Part shown: in pieces, positions 1-5,375 of the stretch
Position numbering within the stretch: position 1 is the first letter of the stretch
How the letters are laid out: each line of letters begins with the position of its first letter
Assembly (NCBI GenBank): GCA_050742535.1
Contig: JBOGIQ010000339.1
Span: forward strand, 1 to 6,661
DNA: 6,661 nt
Direction: 5' to 3'
DNA from: Gp6-AA40 sp050742535
GTDB lineage: Bacteria; Acidobacteriota; Vicinamibacteria; Vicinamibacterales; UBA2999
Made by a program: the position numbers and the translations under genes
The notes under the pieces: model-generated
What the model was told of the DNA's origin: nothing
Databases searched by the model: none
Seen by the model: only the letters and a program-made list of their open reading frames with translations

Positions 1-1
1 C

Positions 2-250
2 GGTCTTCCCCAACTTGCCGGCATCGATCTGCTTCAGGATCTTCGCGCCCGGCCGAACACCAGGGACGTTCCGGCGATCGTCATCGTCGCGAGCGACGCG
101 GTCGTCGAGCCGGCGCCCTTCGCCACGGTTGTCCGAAAGCCCGTCCGACTCGAGCAGCTCGTCGCGGCCGTGGAAAACGTGCTGAACAGAAGTGCGACGA
201 ACCGATATACGCGGTTTTATGACGAGGACGCGGAAGAGGACGAGGTGTGA
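2..250 (+). CDS. Response regulator receiver domain, C-terminal part (5' truncated by window edge)
   Basis: Frame 2 is open from the window edge to TGA at 248-250 and gives 82 residues that read as the second half of a CheY-like receiver domain. A 'G-I-D-L-L-x-x-L-R' helix (residues 7-15) is followed by a hydrophobic strand 'PAIVIVAS' (24-31) that ends in the switch Ser. Next comes 'VVRKPV' with the conserved Lys-Pro (46-47), and then the final amphipathic helix (50-61). The phospho-acceptor Asp lies upstream, outside the window. After the receiver only about 20 residues remain, ending in an acidic tail (DEDAEEDEV). The protein therefore has no C-terminal output domain, and the receiver is either stand-alone or the C-terminal module of a larger protein such as a hybrid kinase. 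The gene converges on the zinc-ribbon gene with a 19-bp gap. The fold call is fairly firm; the signal and partner are unknown. Confidence 0.8.
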   Translation, partial: GLPQLAGIDLLQDLRARPNTRDVPAIVIVASDAVVEPAPFATVVRKPVRLEQLVAAVENVLNRSATNRYTRFYDEDAEEDEV

Positions 251-269
251 GGACCGTCCGTCCCACCGT

Positions 270-458
270 TCATCGGACGTTCGTCCGCATGTCGCCGGAG
301 CGCCGGTTGCGCTCGGGCGGCGACTCCAGCAGCACGTCGAAGCTTCGCCCGCAGGCGTAGCAGTGCCACGAATCACACCGTAAGGTCGACTGGACGCGGA
401 TCGTGTTCGTCGATTCGCACCGGGGACACAACTGCGCCGACACGTCGCTCGTGCTCAC
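270..458 (-). CDS. Small zinc-ribbon protein
   Basis: A 62-residue protein with two CxxC knuckles, CPRC (Cys11, Cys14) and CYAC-G (Cys33, Cys36), 18 residues apart. This is the layout of a single zinc ribbon, and the 'CYACGRSFDVLLE' segment resembles ribbon domains that bind nucleic acid or protein. An extra Cys29 lies between the knuckles. Two GTG starts are possible, at 470 and 458. I prefer 458 because GAGGTG lies about 9 nt upstream, while the GTG at 470 has no purine tract in front of it; the longer form would add four residues. The tail after the ribbon is short and basic. No membrane segment or catalytic motif is visible. The zinc site is well supported, but the partner is unknown. Confidence 0.72.
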   Translation of the reverse strand: MSTSDVSAQLCPRCESTNTIRVQSTLRCDSWHCYACGRSFDVLLESPPERNRRSGDMRTNVR

Positions 459-470
459 TGTTCTGCTCAC

Positions 471-610
471 CTCGGTTGTTACAGGGGTTAAGAGTCAGAG
501 AAACTTGAGCACTATCCGTGCCGTGCAGAAAACGCGCTGACTTGTTGAAAGCTGCGGTGGAGCTGTCTGCGTATCGCCCGTTCAGTCGCACCCCGCAGGC
601 GACAAGTCGC
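471..610. other. 140-bp intergenic stretch between the two zinc-ribbon genes
   Basis: No gene is supported here. The part next to the small zinc-ribbon gene (about 475-525) is noticeably richer in A and T than its surroundings and probably holds that gene's minus-strand promoter and leader, but no clear -35/-10 pair can be picked out. The far end holds the 16-nt palindrome described separately. Confidence 0.4.
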
Positions 611-612
611 CT
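597..612 (-). repeat. Perfect 16-nt hairpin at the stop codon of the zinc-ribbon/coiled-coil gene
   Basis: The sequence aggcgacaagtcgcct is a 7-bp perfect stem with a 2-base centre. It overlaps the TAG stop (611-613, read on the minus strand) of the neighbouring gene. No T-run follows on the minus strand, so it is not a canonical intrinsic terminator. It could still protect or stop the transcript's 3' end. The structure is seen directly; the role is inferred. Confidence 0.5.
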
Positions 613-991
613 AGCTGGGCCTCGCCCCGACTGTTGAGGCTGCGTTCGTATCGAGGCGATGATTGATGGCGTCGGCCAGGACCTTGAGCTTTTCCAGGTG
701 CAGGCGCAGCGCCTCGAGGTTCCCCTTTGGCAGGCGCTCGCTCTCGCGGCGCAGGGCGTCGGCCTCGGCCTCGAGCTCCTCGAGCGTCCACGCCTCTCGC
801 GTGGGCGCCGGGCGCGCGCTGGCAAGCATCGGAACGGCCGGACGTTCGGCGTCGGGGCCCACCCGCAGCCGCGCGTACCAGAACGTCCCGCACCCGCTAC
901 ACGAATACCAGGCGATCGCCCACGTGCTCCCGGACATCGGGGCAACCGGACGGGCGCAGTCGGGGCACTCCATGGGGCGCGGAGGATTCAT
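611..991 (-). CDS. Zinc-ribbon protein with helical (coiled-coil) C-terminal region
   Basis: A 126-residue protein. Residues 9-34 form a zinc ribbon: CPDC (Cys9, Cys12), 18 residues including a W-x-x-x-WY aromatic stretch, then CSGC-G (Cys31, Cys34). A Pro/Ala-rich linker (about 46-66) leads to a strongly charged, Leu-spaced helix (about 69-113; for example LEELEAEADAL and LRLHLEKLKVLADAI), broken once by Pro88 and probably coiled-coil. I chose the ATG at 991 because it lies just before the ribbon. The frame is open up to 1162, but that extension would overlap the start of the divergent NHL gene and its translation looks non-coding. An internal ATG at 973 is also possible. There is no strong Shine-Dalgarno sequence. 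The domain layout suggests an adaptor or a nucleic-acid-associated protein. The family is unrecognised and the function unknown. Confidence 0.65.
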   Translation of the reverse strand: MNPPRPMECPDCARPVAPMSGSTWAIAWYSCSGCGTFWYARLRVGPDAERPAVPMLASARPAPTREAWTLEELEAEADALRRESERLPKGNLEALRLHLEKLKVLADAINHRLDTNAASTVGARPS

Positions 992-1127
992 AGCATCCGG
1001 GAGTAAGGCAACGTCGATGCCGTTATCCACCTCGTCCAAAATCGAAGCTTTTCGCGGATCCCGGCCCGGGCTGGTCTGGCGCTTTTTGGTCGGGACGGTA
1101 ATTTTTGGTAGGTGTAGGATCGCGCCC
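992..1127. promoter_or_regulatory. Divergent intergenic region, presumed promoters of both flanking genes
   Basis: These 136 bp separate the minus-strand zinc-ribbon gene from the plus-strand NHL gene, so both promoters should lie here. An AT-rich patch at 1081-1110, with 'ctttttggt' and 'aatttttggta', precedes the NHL gene. A 'taggat' at 1115-1120, about 8 nt before its ATG, could serve as a weak ribosome site. No sigma-70 pair is convincing enough to place. Confidence 0.35.
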
Positions 1128-2045
1128 ATGACGAAGACAGCTTTCTCCGCCACGATCCTCACGCTCGCCGTATCGGCCGCCGCCGCGGTTGGCGCGCAAT
1201 CAACGTTAAGCAGCCTGTTCGACCGCTATACGGTGAAAGCCGACTTCGCGGGCTTGGCCGCCGCCGGTTGGGGCGCCAGCACGACGTCCGTTGCCGCCGA
1301 CGGCAAGGGGCAGGTCATCGTCATGGTGCGAGCGGTCCCCTACTTCCGGATCTTCACCACGGACGGGAAGCCGGTGAAGACGTGGGGCGATGCGGGCCTC
1401 TTCAACCTTGCGCACAGCGTGCACGTCGGCCCCGACGGGGCGACCTGGGCGAGCGATCCGAACGCGCACGTGGTGCACAAGTTCGGCGCGGATGGAAAGA
1501 TCGTGCTGACGCTCGGCAAGAAGGGCGCCGCGGGCGACGACACCTCGCGCGACGCCTTCAATCAGCCGAACGGCCTCGGCTTTGCCCCGAACGGCGACAT
1601 CTACGTCTCCGACGGCTACGGCAACTCGCGCGTCGTCCATTTCACGAGTGAGGGGAAGTTCGTCCGGATCATCGGCGGCAAGAAAGGCTCCGCGCCCGGC
1701 GAGCTGCAGGTCCCGCACGGAGTTGCCATCGACCCGCAGGGGCGCATCGTCATCGCCGACAGCGACAACAAGCGGCTGTCGATATTCGACAAGGATGGGA
1801 AGTTCGTGAAGGTCATCGCGGCGCCGAGCCGCGGCGGGGTCGTGGCGGCGGCGGACGGCACGATCTACGTGAGCGACGTCAACGCCGGCGTCGTCACCCT
1901 CATTCGCAACGATCAGATCGCCGACGTGATCAAGGTTGATGGACGGCCGCACGGCCTGTCCGTCGATCCGGCAACCGGCGACGTCTACACCTCGTCCACG
2001 AATGCCAGCAACTGGAACGTGACGAAGGCCGCGCTGAAGAAGTGA
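1128..2045 (+). CDS. Secreted NHL-repeat six-bladed beta-propeller, peptidyl-amidoglycolate lyase (PAL)-like
   Basis: A 305-residue protein with an N-terminal signal peptide: MTK, a hydrophobic core (about 5-19), and probable cleavage after A-V-G-A at residue 23. NHL blades follow, the clearest being 'QPNGLGFAPNGDIYVSDGYGNSRVVHF' (146-172, too long to be chance) and 'VPHGVAIDPQGRIVIADSDNKRL' (195-217). The order of motifs matches the PAL domain of peptidylglycine alpha-amidating monooxygenase. His96, His197 and His275 fall where rat PAL has its three zinc-binding histidines (585, 690, 786). Tyr164 in SDGYGNSR matches the catalytic Tyr654 (SDGYCNSR), and Arg68 fits Arg533. No monooxygenase (PHM) half is present. 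A zinc-dependent extracytoplasmic lyase is therefore plausible, but bacterial substrates for such proteins are not established. The start is the ATG directly before the signal peptide; the upstream open frame overlaps the divergent gene. The stop overlaps the next gene's GTG, so the two are cotranscribed. Confidence 0.85.
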   Translation: MTKTAFSATILTLAVSAAAAVGAQSTLSSLFDRYTVKADFAGLAAAGWGASTTSVAADGKGQVIVMVRAVPYFRIFTTDGKPVKTWGDAGLFNLAHSVHVGPDGATWASDPNAHVVHKFGADGKIVLTLGKKGAAGDDTSRDAFNQPNGLGFAPNGDIYVSDGYGNSRVVHFTSEGKFVRIIGGKKGSAPGELQVPHGVAIDPQGRIVIADSDNKRLSIFDKDGKFVKVIAAPSRGGVVAAADGTIYVSDVNAGVVTLIRNDQIADVIKVDGRPHGLSVDPATGDVYTSSTNASNWNVTKAALKK

Positions 2046-2677
2046 GTCACCCCAGCGGCGCACTCCTCGGCCTTGCGCTGTTCGTGTCTGCGCTCGGCGT
2101 TGCCACGACCGGCCGCGCACAGGAGCGATTCGTCCCGCTGTTCGAGGGAACCATAAAGGGGTGGGTCGCCGAGAATGCCACGGCGAAGAACTTCACCGTC
2201 TCGGACGGCGTGCTTCGCGTCGAAGGCCCCTCCGGCTGGCTGCGGACGGAACGGCAGTTCACGGACTTCACCGCGCGCCTGCAGTTCCGGTTCGTAACGG
2301 CCGACGCCGACAGCGGCGTCTTCTTTCGAACGACCGGCGCAACGCAGTTCATGCGCGGGTGGCCGAACAACGGTTACCAGGTCCAGGTCCGCAATCCGGC
2401 AACACAGAGCCGGTTGCCGGCCGTCGGCGGACTGTTCCGCCACGGCATGCCCCCGGGCGAGATCACCTTCGATCAGCCGCAGGTCGAGAAGCTGTCACGC
2501 GGCACAGGTGAATGGCAGGATCTCGCGTTCACGGTTGCCGGCGAAACGCTGACCGTTCGCTTCAACGGCGCTGAAGTCACACGCGCAGCCAACATCGTGA
2601 AACAGCCTGGCTACATCGGGCTGCAGGCCGAAGTGGGCGTCGTCGAATTCAGGGCGATTGAAGTGTCGACGGAGTGA
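2042..2677 (+). CDS. Secreted DUF1080 (3-keto-disaccharide hydrolase-type) protein
   Basis: A 211-residue protein that starts at a GTG overlapping the TGA of the NHL gene (GTGA), typical of translational coupling; no upstream ATG is available in this frame. Residues 1-26 form a signal peptide with a hydrophobic core (LLGLALFVSALGV) and likely cleavage after G-R-A. The rest matches DUF1080 (Pfam PF06439, a concanavalin-like beta-sandwich). It opens with 'FVPLFEGTIKGW' (30-41, the usual 'LFNGKDLxGW' opening), continues with 'DSGVFFR' (90-96) and 'NNGYQVQV' (109-116), and closes with 'GYIGLQAEVGVVEFRAIEV'. The length is normal for a single-domain member. Family members act on glycans or sugar derivatives outside the cytoplasm, and some hydrolyse 3-keto-glycosides, but the substrate cannot be read here. 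The coupled lyase-like propeller suggests that both work on the same imported or surface material. Confidence 0.87.
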   Translation: MSHPSGALLGLALFVSALGVATTGRAQERFVPLFEGTIKGWVAENATAKNFTVSDGVLRVEGPSGWLRTERQFTDFTARLQFRFVTADADSGVFFRTTGATQFMRGWPNNGYQVQVRNPATQSRLPAVGGLFRHGMPPGEITFDQPQVEKLSRGTGEWQDLAFTVAGETLTVRFNGAEVTRAANIVKQPGYIGLQAEVGVVEFRAIEVSTE

Positions 2678-2694
2678 AAGGCCGCGGCGGGTCG

Positions 2695-2970
2695 TCAGTC
2701 GGAGTTCTTCTTGTCGGCCCCGACAGGTACCGGGGCGTCCTCGACGACGACGAAGTCGGCCGTGTCCCAGGTGAAGGGCGGCGTGCCCCGGCGTTCCGCG
2801 CCACTCGGGTTCGGAGCTTCGGCCTCTTCACCGGAGCGGCGATCCGTGCGGCGGCGGTCCCATTCGACGCTGACCGGCAGGTCAGCGGTCTTTTTCTTCA
2901 GGAAATGGAAGCGCTTGAGGGCGCCGATCCGGACGAACATGCGGACGAAGCCGGGCTGTTTCCCGTCCAT
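2695..2970 (-). CDS. Small, highly charged conserved-type hypothetical protein
   Basis: A 91-residue protein. The ATG at 2970 is chosen because AGGA lies 7 nt upstream; a GTG two codons earlier is the alternative. The N-terminal third is basic with aromatic residues (FVRMFVRIGALKRFHFLKKK, 8-27). The middle is Arg-rich with 'DRRRTDRR' (38-45) and 'AERRGTPPF' (58-66). It ends with an acidic, beta-prone 'WDTADFVVVED' (68-78) and a Lys/Asp tail. No signal peptide, membrane helix or Cys pair is present. DRR/ERR clusters of this kind occur in small uncharacterised proteins. The SD, the codon character and the compact fit (17 bp from the convergent DUF1080 gene) support a real gene, but I do not recognise the family. 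Confidence 0.62.
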   Translation of the reverse strand: MDGKQPGFVRMFVRIGALKRFHFLKKKTADLPVSVEWDRRRTDRRSGEEAEAPNPSGAERRGTPPFTWDTADFVVVEDAPVPVGADKKNSD

Positions 2971-3422
2971 GCACACATCCTATCGGCATCACGGGGCCGG
3001 GACGCCAGCACTAGCGCATTTCAGATGCGTCCAGTACTACTTTGTCACTTCAACGATCCAGCCGGAAACATGCTGCTCCGCGACAAAGTAATGGCCCTCC
3101 GCTGCGCACGGCCGGGCTGCCACGGTTGCAGTGCAACTCGCCAGGCAAGCCGGGCCGCGGCGCCCTGTGAGCGTCGTGATCGGCGAAGGCAGTAAATCCG
3201 GCTTCGTAGGCACGGCTGCGCCGGCGCCGCCTGCTGTTGCCACTGGCGTCCGAGGCAACTGGTTACCGACACGATTTGAAGGCTGTCGTACGGATCATTC
3301 ATGGCGACGGCGTCGTCGTCAGTCCATGCCGGAGAGCCGATTTTCCACGGCGCGAACCGGGCGTCCGCGGCCCGGCTTGCCTGGCGAGTTGCAACGGCGC
3401 GACAACAAGCGCCAGCTATAGA
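2971..3422. other. 452-bp stretch without a convincing gene
   Basis: Several short ORFs cross this region on both strands, but none has a ribosome site, a domain or a natural amino-acid mix. It should hold the promoter of the small charged gene, transcribed leftward from about 3000. A hairpin with arms CGCAT/ATGCG lies at 3015-3029, and outer GGACGC/GCGTCC arms lie at 3000-3005 and 3027-3032. A weaker GTTGCC/GGCAAC pair lies at 3236-3241 and 3254-3259. The dominant structure is the 29-bp inverted repeat listed separately. It is also the 3' flank of the tandem secreted-protein genes; no T-tailed terminator is seen there. Confidence 0.5.
3132..3393. repeat. 29-bp perfect inverted repeat flanking 204 bp of non-coding DNA
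   Basis: The left arm (3132-3160, starting tgcaactcgccaggcaagcc) is the exact reverse complement of the right arm (3365-3393, ending ggcttgcctggcgagttgca). Matching stops abruptly at the outer edges. On the inner side it resumes for about five bases after one extra base in the right arm. The 204-bp core has no ORF worth calling, and no target-site duplication is seen just outside the arms. The layout resembles a small non-autonomous terminal-inverted-repeat element, or two opposed copies of a dispersed repeat. No integron attC core sites are present. Confidence 0.7.
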
Positions 3423-4352
3423 CTAGCGTTTCTCGGCCGCCCGCGCCCCGGACAGAATCGCCGCCAGGCCGATGTTTCCTTCATGGCAGCCCACCTCGAA
3501 CATCGGCTCGTCGCTTCGCCACATCATGTTCTCGAGCGTCCACGGCCTCGAGTACGTCCGCGGGTCGGTCACGGTGAGCTGGTAGTTGATCGTGTTCTGA
3601 TCCGTGCGGGTGAACCGCTCGACGAGGCGCACGTCCTTCGTCGATCCCATGAAGCGCCGTTGATCGTTGAAATTCCTCGTCTCGACAACCAGCGTCTTCC
3701 CTTCCCACCAGCCGCGCGAATCGCCAAGCCACTGCCGGACGTTGGCGCCGACATGCGGACGCCTGTCGAGCGGGAAGACCCGCACGTCGTGCATGGCCTC
3801 GGTGACGATCACGACGTGGCCGGGCGCCTGAACGATGCGGTGATAGTTGTTGTAGAAGGCATTCGGAAAGAACATCGCATCGGACGTGATGCAGCGCTCC
3901 TGGTGCGCACGGTCGTGCCACGAATTTGCCGTCAACGTGTTTCCCGTGAGCCGCTCCGTCAACAGATCCGGCGTCGCCAGCCACCGTGCCCGTCCTTCGG
4001 GTGTGAAGGGAATCCTGCCATCGGGCGGATCGACGACGAGCGACGTGCGGAGATTGGTATGCACTCTCCCCTTCTCCGATTCCAGGTAGATCTCGTTGAA
4101 CTCGCCGCTCGTCGGAATTCCCGCCGCAACGTTCTTGAGCGTCACGGCGAGCGCGTTCTTCTCGAGATCGGCCGCTTCCTGTTTCGTGAAGAACGGTTTG
4201 TTGGCGTTCGCCGCCGGCCGTTCGAGCGGAACCGGAGTCTGCTTGGACCAGACGCCTTGCAGATCGGGGTCGCCCCACGGCGTCGTCTGGGCCCCCGCCG
4301 CGTTCGCGGTGCAGATCAACGCCAGAAGTATCGACGAACGAAACAGCCGCAT
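3423..4352 (-). CDS. Secreted 'PDLQGxW' protein of unknown function, downstream paralogue
   Basis: A 309-residue protein with a signal peptide (MRLFRSSILLALICTANA, probable cleavage at AGA/QT near residue 21). The mature protein begins with 'TPWGDPDLQGVW', the hallmark of a secreted family common in Acidobacteriota and without an assigned function that I know of. Further conserved blocks are 'FFTKQEA', 'SLVVDPPDGRIPF', 'ERCI', 'FYNNYHRIVQAPGHVVIV', 'GDSRGWWEGKTLVVET', 'LVERFTRTD' and 'TVTDPRTYSRPWTLE', ending in 'GCHEGNIGLAAILSGAR'. The mature part has only two Cys (ERCI and GCHEG), shared with its paralogue, so a disulfide is possible. The gene lies 7 bp after the upstream paralogue. Its likely Shine-Dalgarno sequence (AGGAGAGG) is inside that gene's last codons, so the two form an operon. 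The Cys in the signal peptide does not fit a lipobox. Confidence 0.85.
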   Translation of the reverse strand: MRLFRSSILLALICTANAAGAQTTPWGDPDLQGVWSKQTPVPLERPAANANKPFFTKQEAADLEKNALAVTLKNVAAGIPTSGEFNEIYLESEKGRVHTNLRTSLVVDPPDGRIPFTPEGRARWLATPDLLTERLTGNTLTANSWHDRAHQERCITSDAMFFPNAFYNNYHRIVQAPGHVVIVTEAMHDVRVFPLDRRPHVGANVRQWLGDSRGWWEGKTLVVETRNFNDQRRFMGSTKDVRLVERFTRTDQNTINYQLTVTDPRTYSRPWTLENMMWRSDEPMFEVGCHEGNIGLAAILSGARAAEKR

Positions 4353-4359
4353 ATGTGGG

Positions 4360-5286
4360 TTACCGCCTCTCCTGGGCGCGCGCTCCCGACAGGATATTCG
4401 CCAGACCGTAGTTGCCTTCGTGACACGCGACCTCGTACATCCGCTCGTCCGTGCGCCACAAACTGTTCTCGAGCGTCCATGGCCTCGAGTACGTGTTCGG
4501 ATCGGTCACCGTCAGCCGATAGTCGATGGTGTTGGTGTCAACCCGGGTGAATCGTTCGACCAGGCGCAGATCTTTCGTCGCGCCCTGAAACAGGCGCTTA
4601 TCGTTGAAGTTCGTCGTCTCCACGACGAGCGTCCGCCCTTCCCACCACCCCCGGGCGTCGCCGTGCCACTGGCGGATGCCGGTCCCGAGGCGCGGCCGCC
4701 GGTCGAGCGGAACGACGCGCGCCTCGTGCATCATCTCGGTGAGGAGCACCACGTAGCCCGGACCCTGCACGATCTGGTGGTAGTTGTTGTAGAACGGGTT
4801 CGGGACATACAGACCGCCAGTCGTGATGCAGCGCTCGTCGAGCGTGCGGTCGGCGGGCTTGTCGACGCCGAGCGGTCGCACGCCGATGAGCTCGCGTTCG
4901 AGCGACGGCGTGTCATCCCATCGCGCCCGCCCTTCCTTCGTGTACGGAATCTTCCCATCCGGCGGATCGACGATGAGCGACGTGCGCAGGTTGCGTCCAA
5001 TCTTGCCCTTGCCCGTTTCGAGCCAGACCTCGCTCAGCTCGCCGCTCGTCGGGATGCCGCGGGCCACGATTTTGAGTATCGAGGCCAGCGAGTTCTTCTC
5101 GATTTCATCCGCTTCCTGCTTCGTGAAGAACGGCTTGTTGGCGAGCGGTGCGGGCCGCTCGAGCGGAATGGGCGTCTGGTTCGACCAGGTGCCCTGCAGA
5201 TCGGGATCGCCCCACGGCGTGTTTTGCGCCGAGGCAAGAGCGGGCAGCGCGGCAACCAGAGCGGCCGCAAGGACGAGCGTGCGCAT
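4360..5286 (-). CDS. Secreted 'PDLQGxW' protein of unknown function, upstream paralogue
   Basis: A 308-residue protein with a clean signal peptide (MRTLVLAAALVAALPALASA, cleavage after residue 20). It is collinear with the downstream gene, with all the same blocks: 'TPWGDPDLQGTW', 'FFTKQEA', 'SLIVDPPDGKIPY', 'ERCI', 'FYNNYHQIVQGPGYVVLL', 'GDARGWWEGRTLVVET', 'TVTDPNTYSRPWTLE' and 'ACHEGNYGLANILSGAR'. Most positions are identical or similar, and the main divergence is a loop between 'GRARW' and 'ERCI' (about residues 122-150). The pair clearly arose by tandem duplication. The ATG is supported by GGGAGG 5 nt upstream. No catalytic motif of a known enzyme family is evident; the many conserved Trp, Asp and Arg residues suggest an extracytoplasmic beta-rich domain that may bind or process a ligand, but this is inference. 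A promoter may lie in the 89 bp upstream. Confidence 0.86.
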   Translation of the reverse strand: MRTLVLAAALVAALPALASAQNTPWGDPDLQGTWSNQTPIPLERPAPLANKPFFTKQEADEIEKNSLASILKIVARGIPTSGELSEVWLETGKGKIGRNLRTSLIVDPPDGKIPYTKEGRARWDDTPSLERELIGVRPLGVDKPADRTLDERCITTGGLYVPNPFYNNYHQIVQGPGYVVLLTEMMHEARVVPLDRRPRLGTGIRQWHGDARGWWEGRTLVVETTNFNDKRLFQGATKDLRLVERFTRVDTNTIDYRLTVTDPNTYSRPWTLENSLWRTDERMYEVACHEGNYGLANILSGARAQERR

Positions 5287-5292
5287 CGATGC

Positions 5293-5328
5293 CTCCCGTG
5301 GCGCGGATGTCTCCCGTGGCGCGGACCT
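5293..5328. repeat. 18-bp tandem duplication containing the ribosome-binding site
   Basis: Two adjacent 18-bp units (5293-5310 and 5311-5328) share ctcccgtggcgcgga and differ at two of 18 positions. On the minus strand each carries CACGGGAG, so the leader of the upstream paralogue has its Shine-Dalgarno segment twice. Only the copy next to the gene is correctly spaced from the ATG at 5286. Confidence 0.65.
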
Positions 5329-5338
5329 TGTCAGGTCC
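5323..5338. repeat. Perfect 16-nt hairpin in the leader of the tandem secreted-protein genes
   Basis: The sequence ggaccttgtcaggtcc forms a 6-bp stem with a 4-base loop. It lies downstream of the 253-residue gene and upstream of the paralogue pair, all on the minus strand, and overlaps the end of the 18-bp duplication. No T-run follows in either direction, so it is at best a weak terminator or a leader structure. Confidence 0.45.
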
Positions 5339-5375
5339 TCGGGACCGTCAGTCTACGCCCAATCGGGCTCGCTGA

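Noticed and set aside
663..1127. Long upstream extension of the NHL gene frame
   Set aside because: It lies opposite the zinc-ribbon/coiled-coil gene and is Ser/Arg-rich. The ATG at 1128 gives a proper signal peptide.
992..1162. N-terminal extension of the zinc-ribbon/coiled-coil gene to 1162
   Set aside because: It would overlap the NHL start codon, it lacks a ribosome site, and its sequence has no structure linked to the ribbon.
1206..2120. 304-codon minus-strand ORF opposite the NHL gene
   Set aside because: It is a complement-frame shadow caused by high GC. Its composition is Arg/Val/Asp-heavy without a motif, while the plus strand encodes a clear signal peptide and NHL blades.
3132..3422. 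Integron attC-type recombination site
   Set aside because: No GTTRRRY/RYYYAAC core pair was found, and there is no cassette gene or integrase.
3237..4550. 437-codon plus-strand ORF opposite the downstream secreted paralogue
   Set aside because: The two tandem genes on the minus strand are conserved with each other block by block. This frame is Arg/Pro-rich, runs across both genes' boundary, and has no start site or domain.
5323..5338. Rho-independent terminator after the 253-residue gene
   Set aside because: The stem is only 6 bp and no T-run follows on the minus strand.
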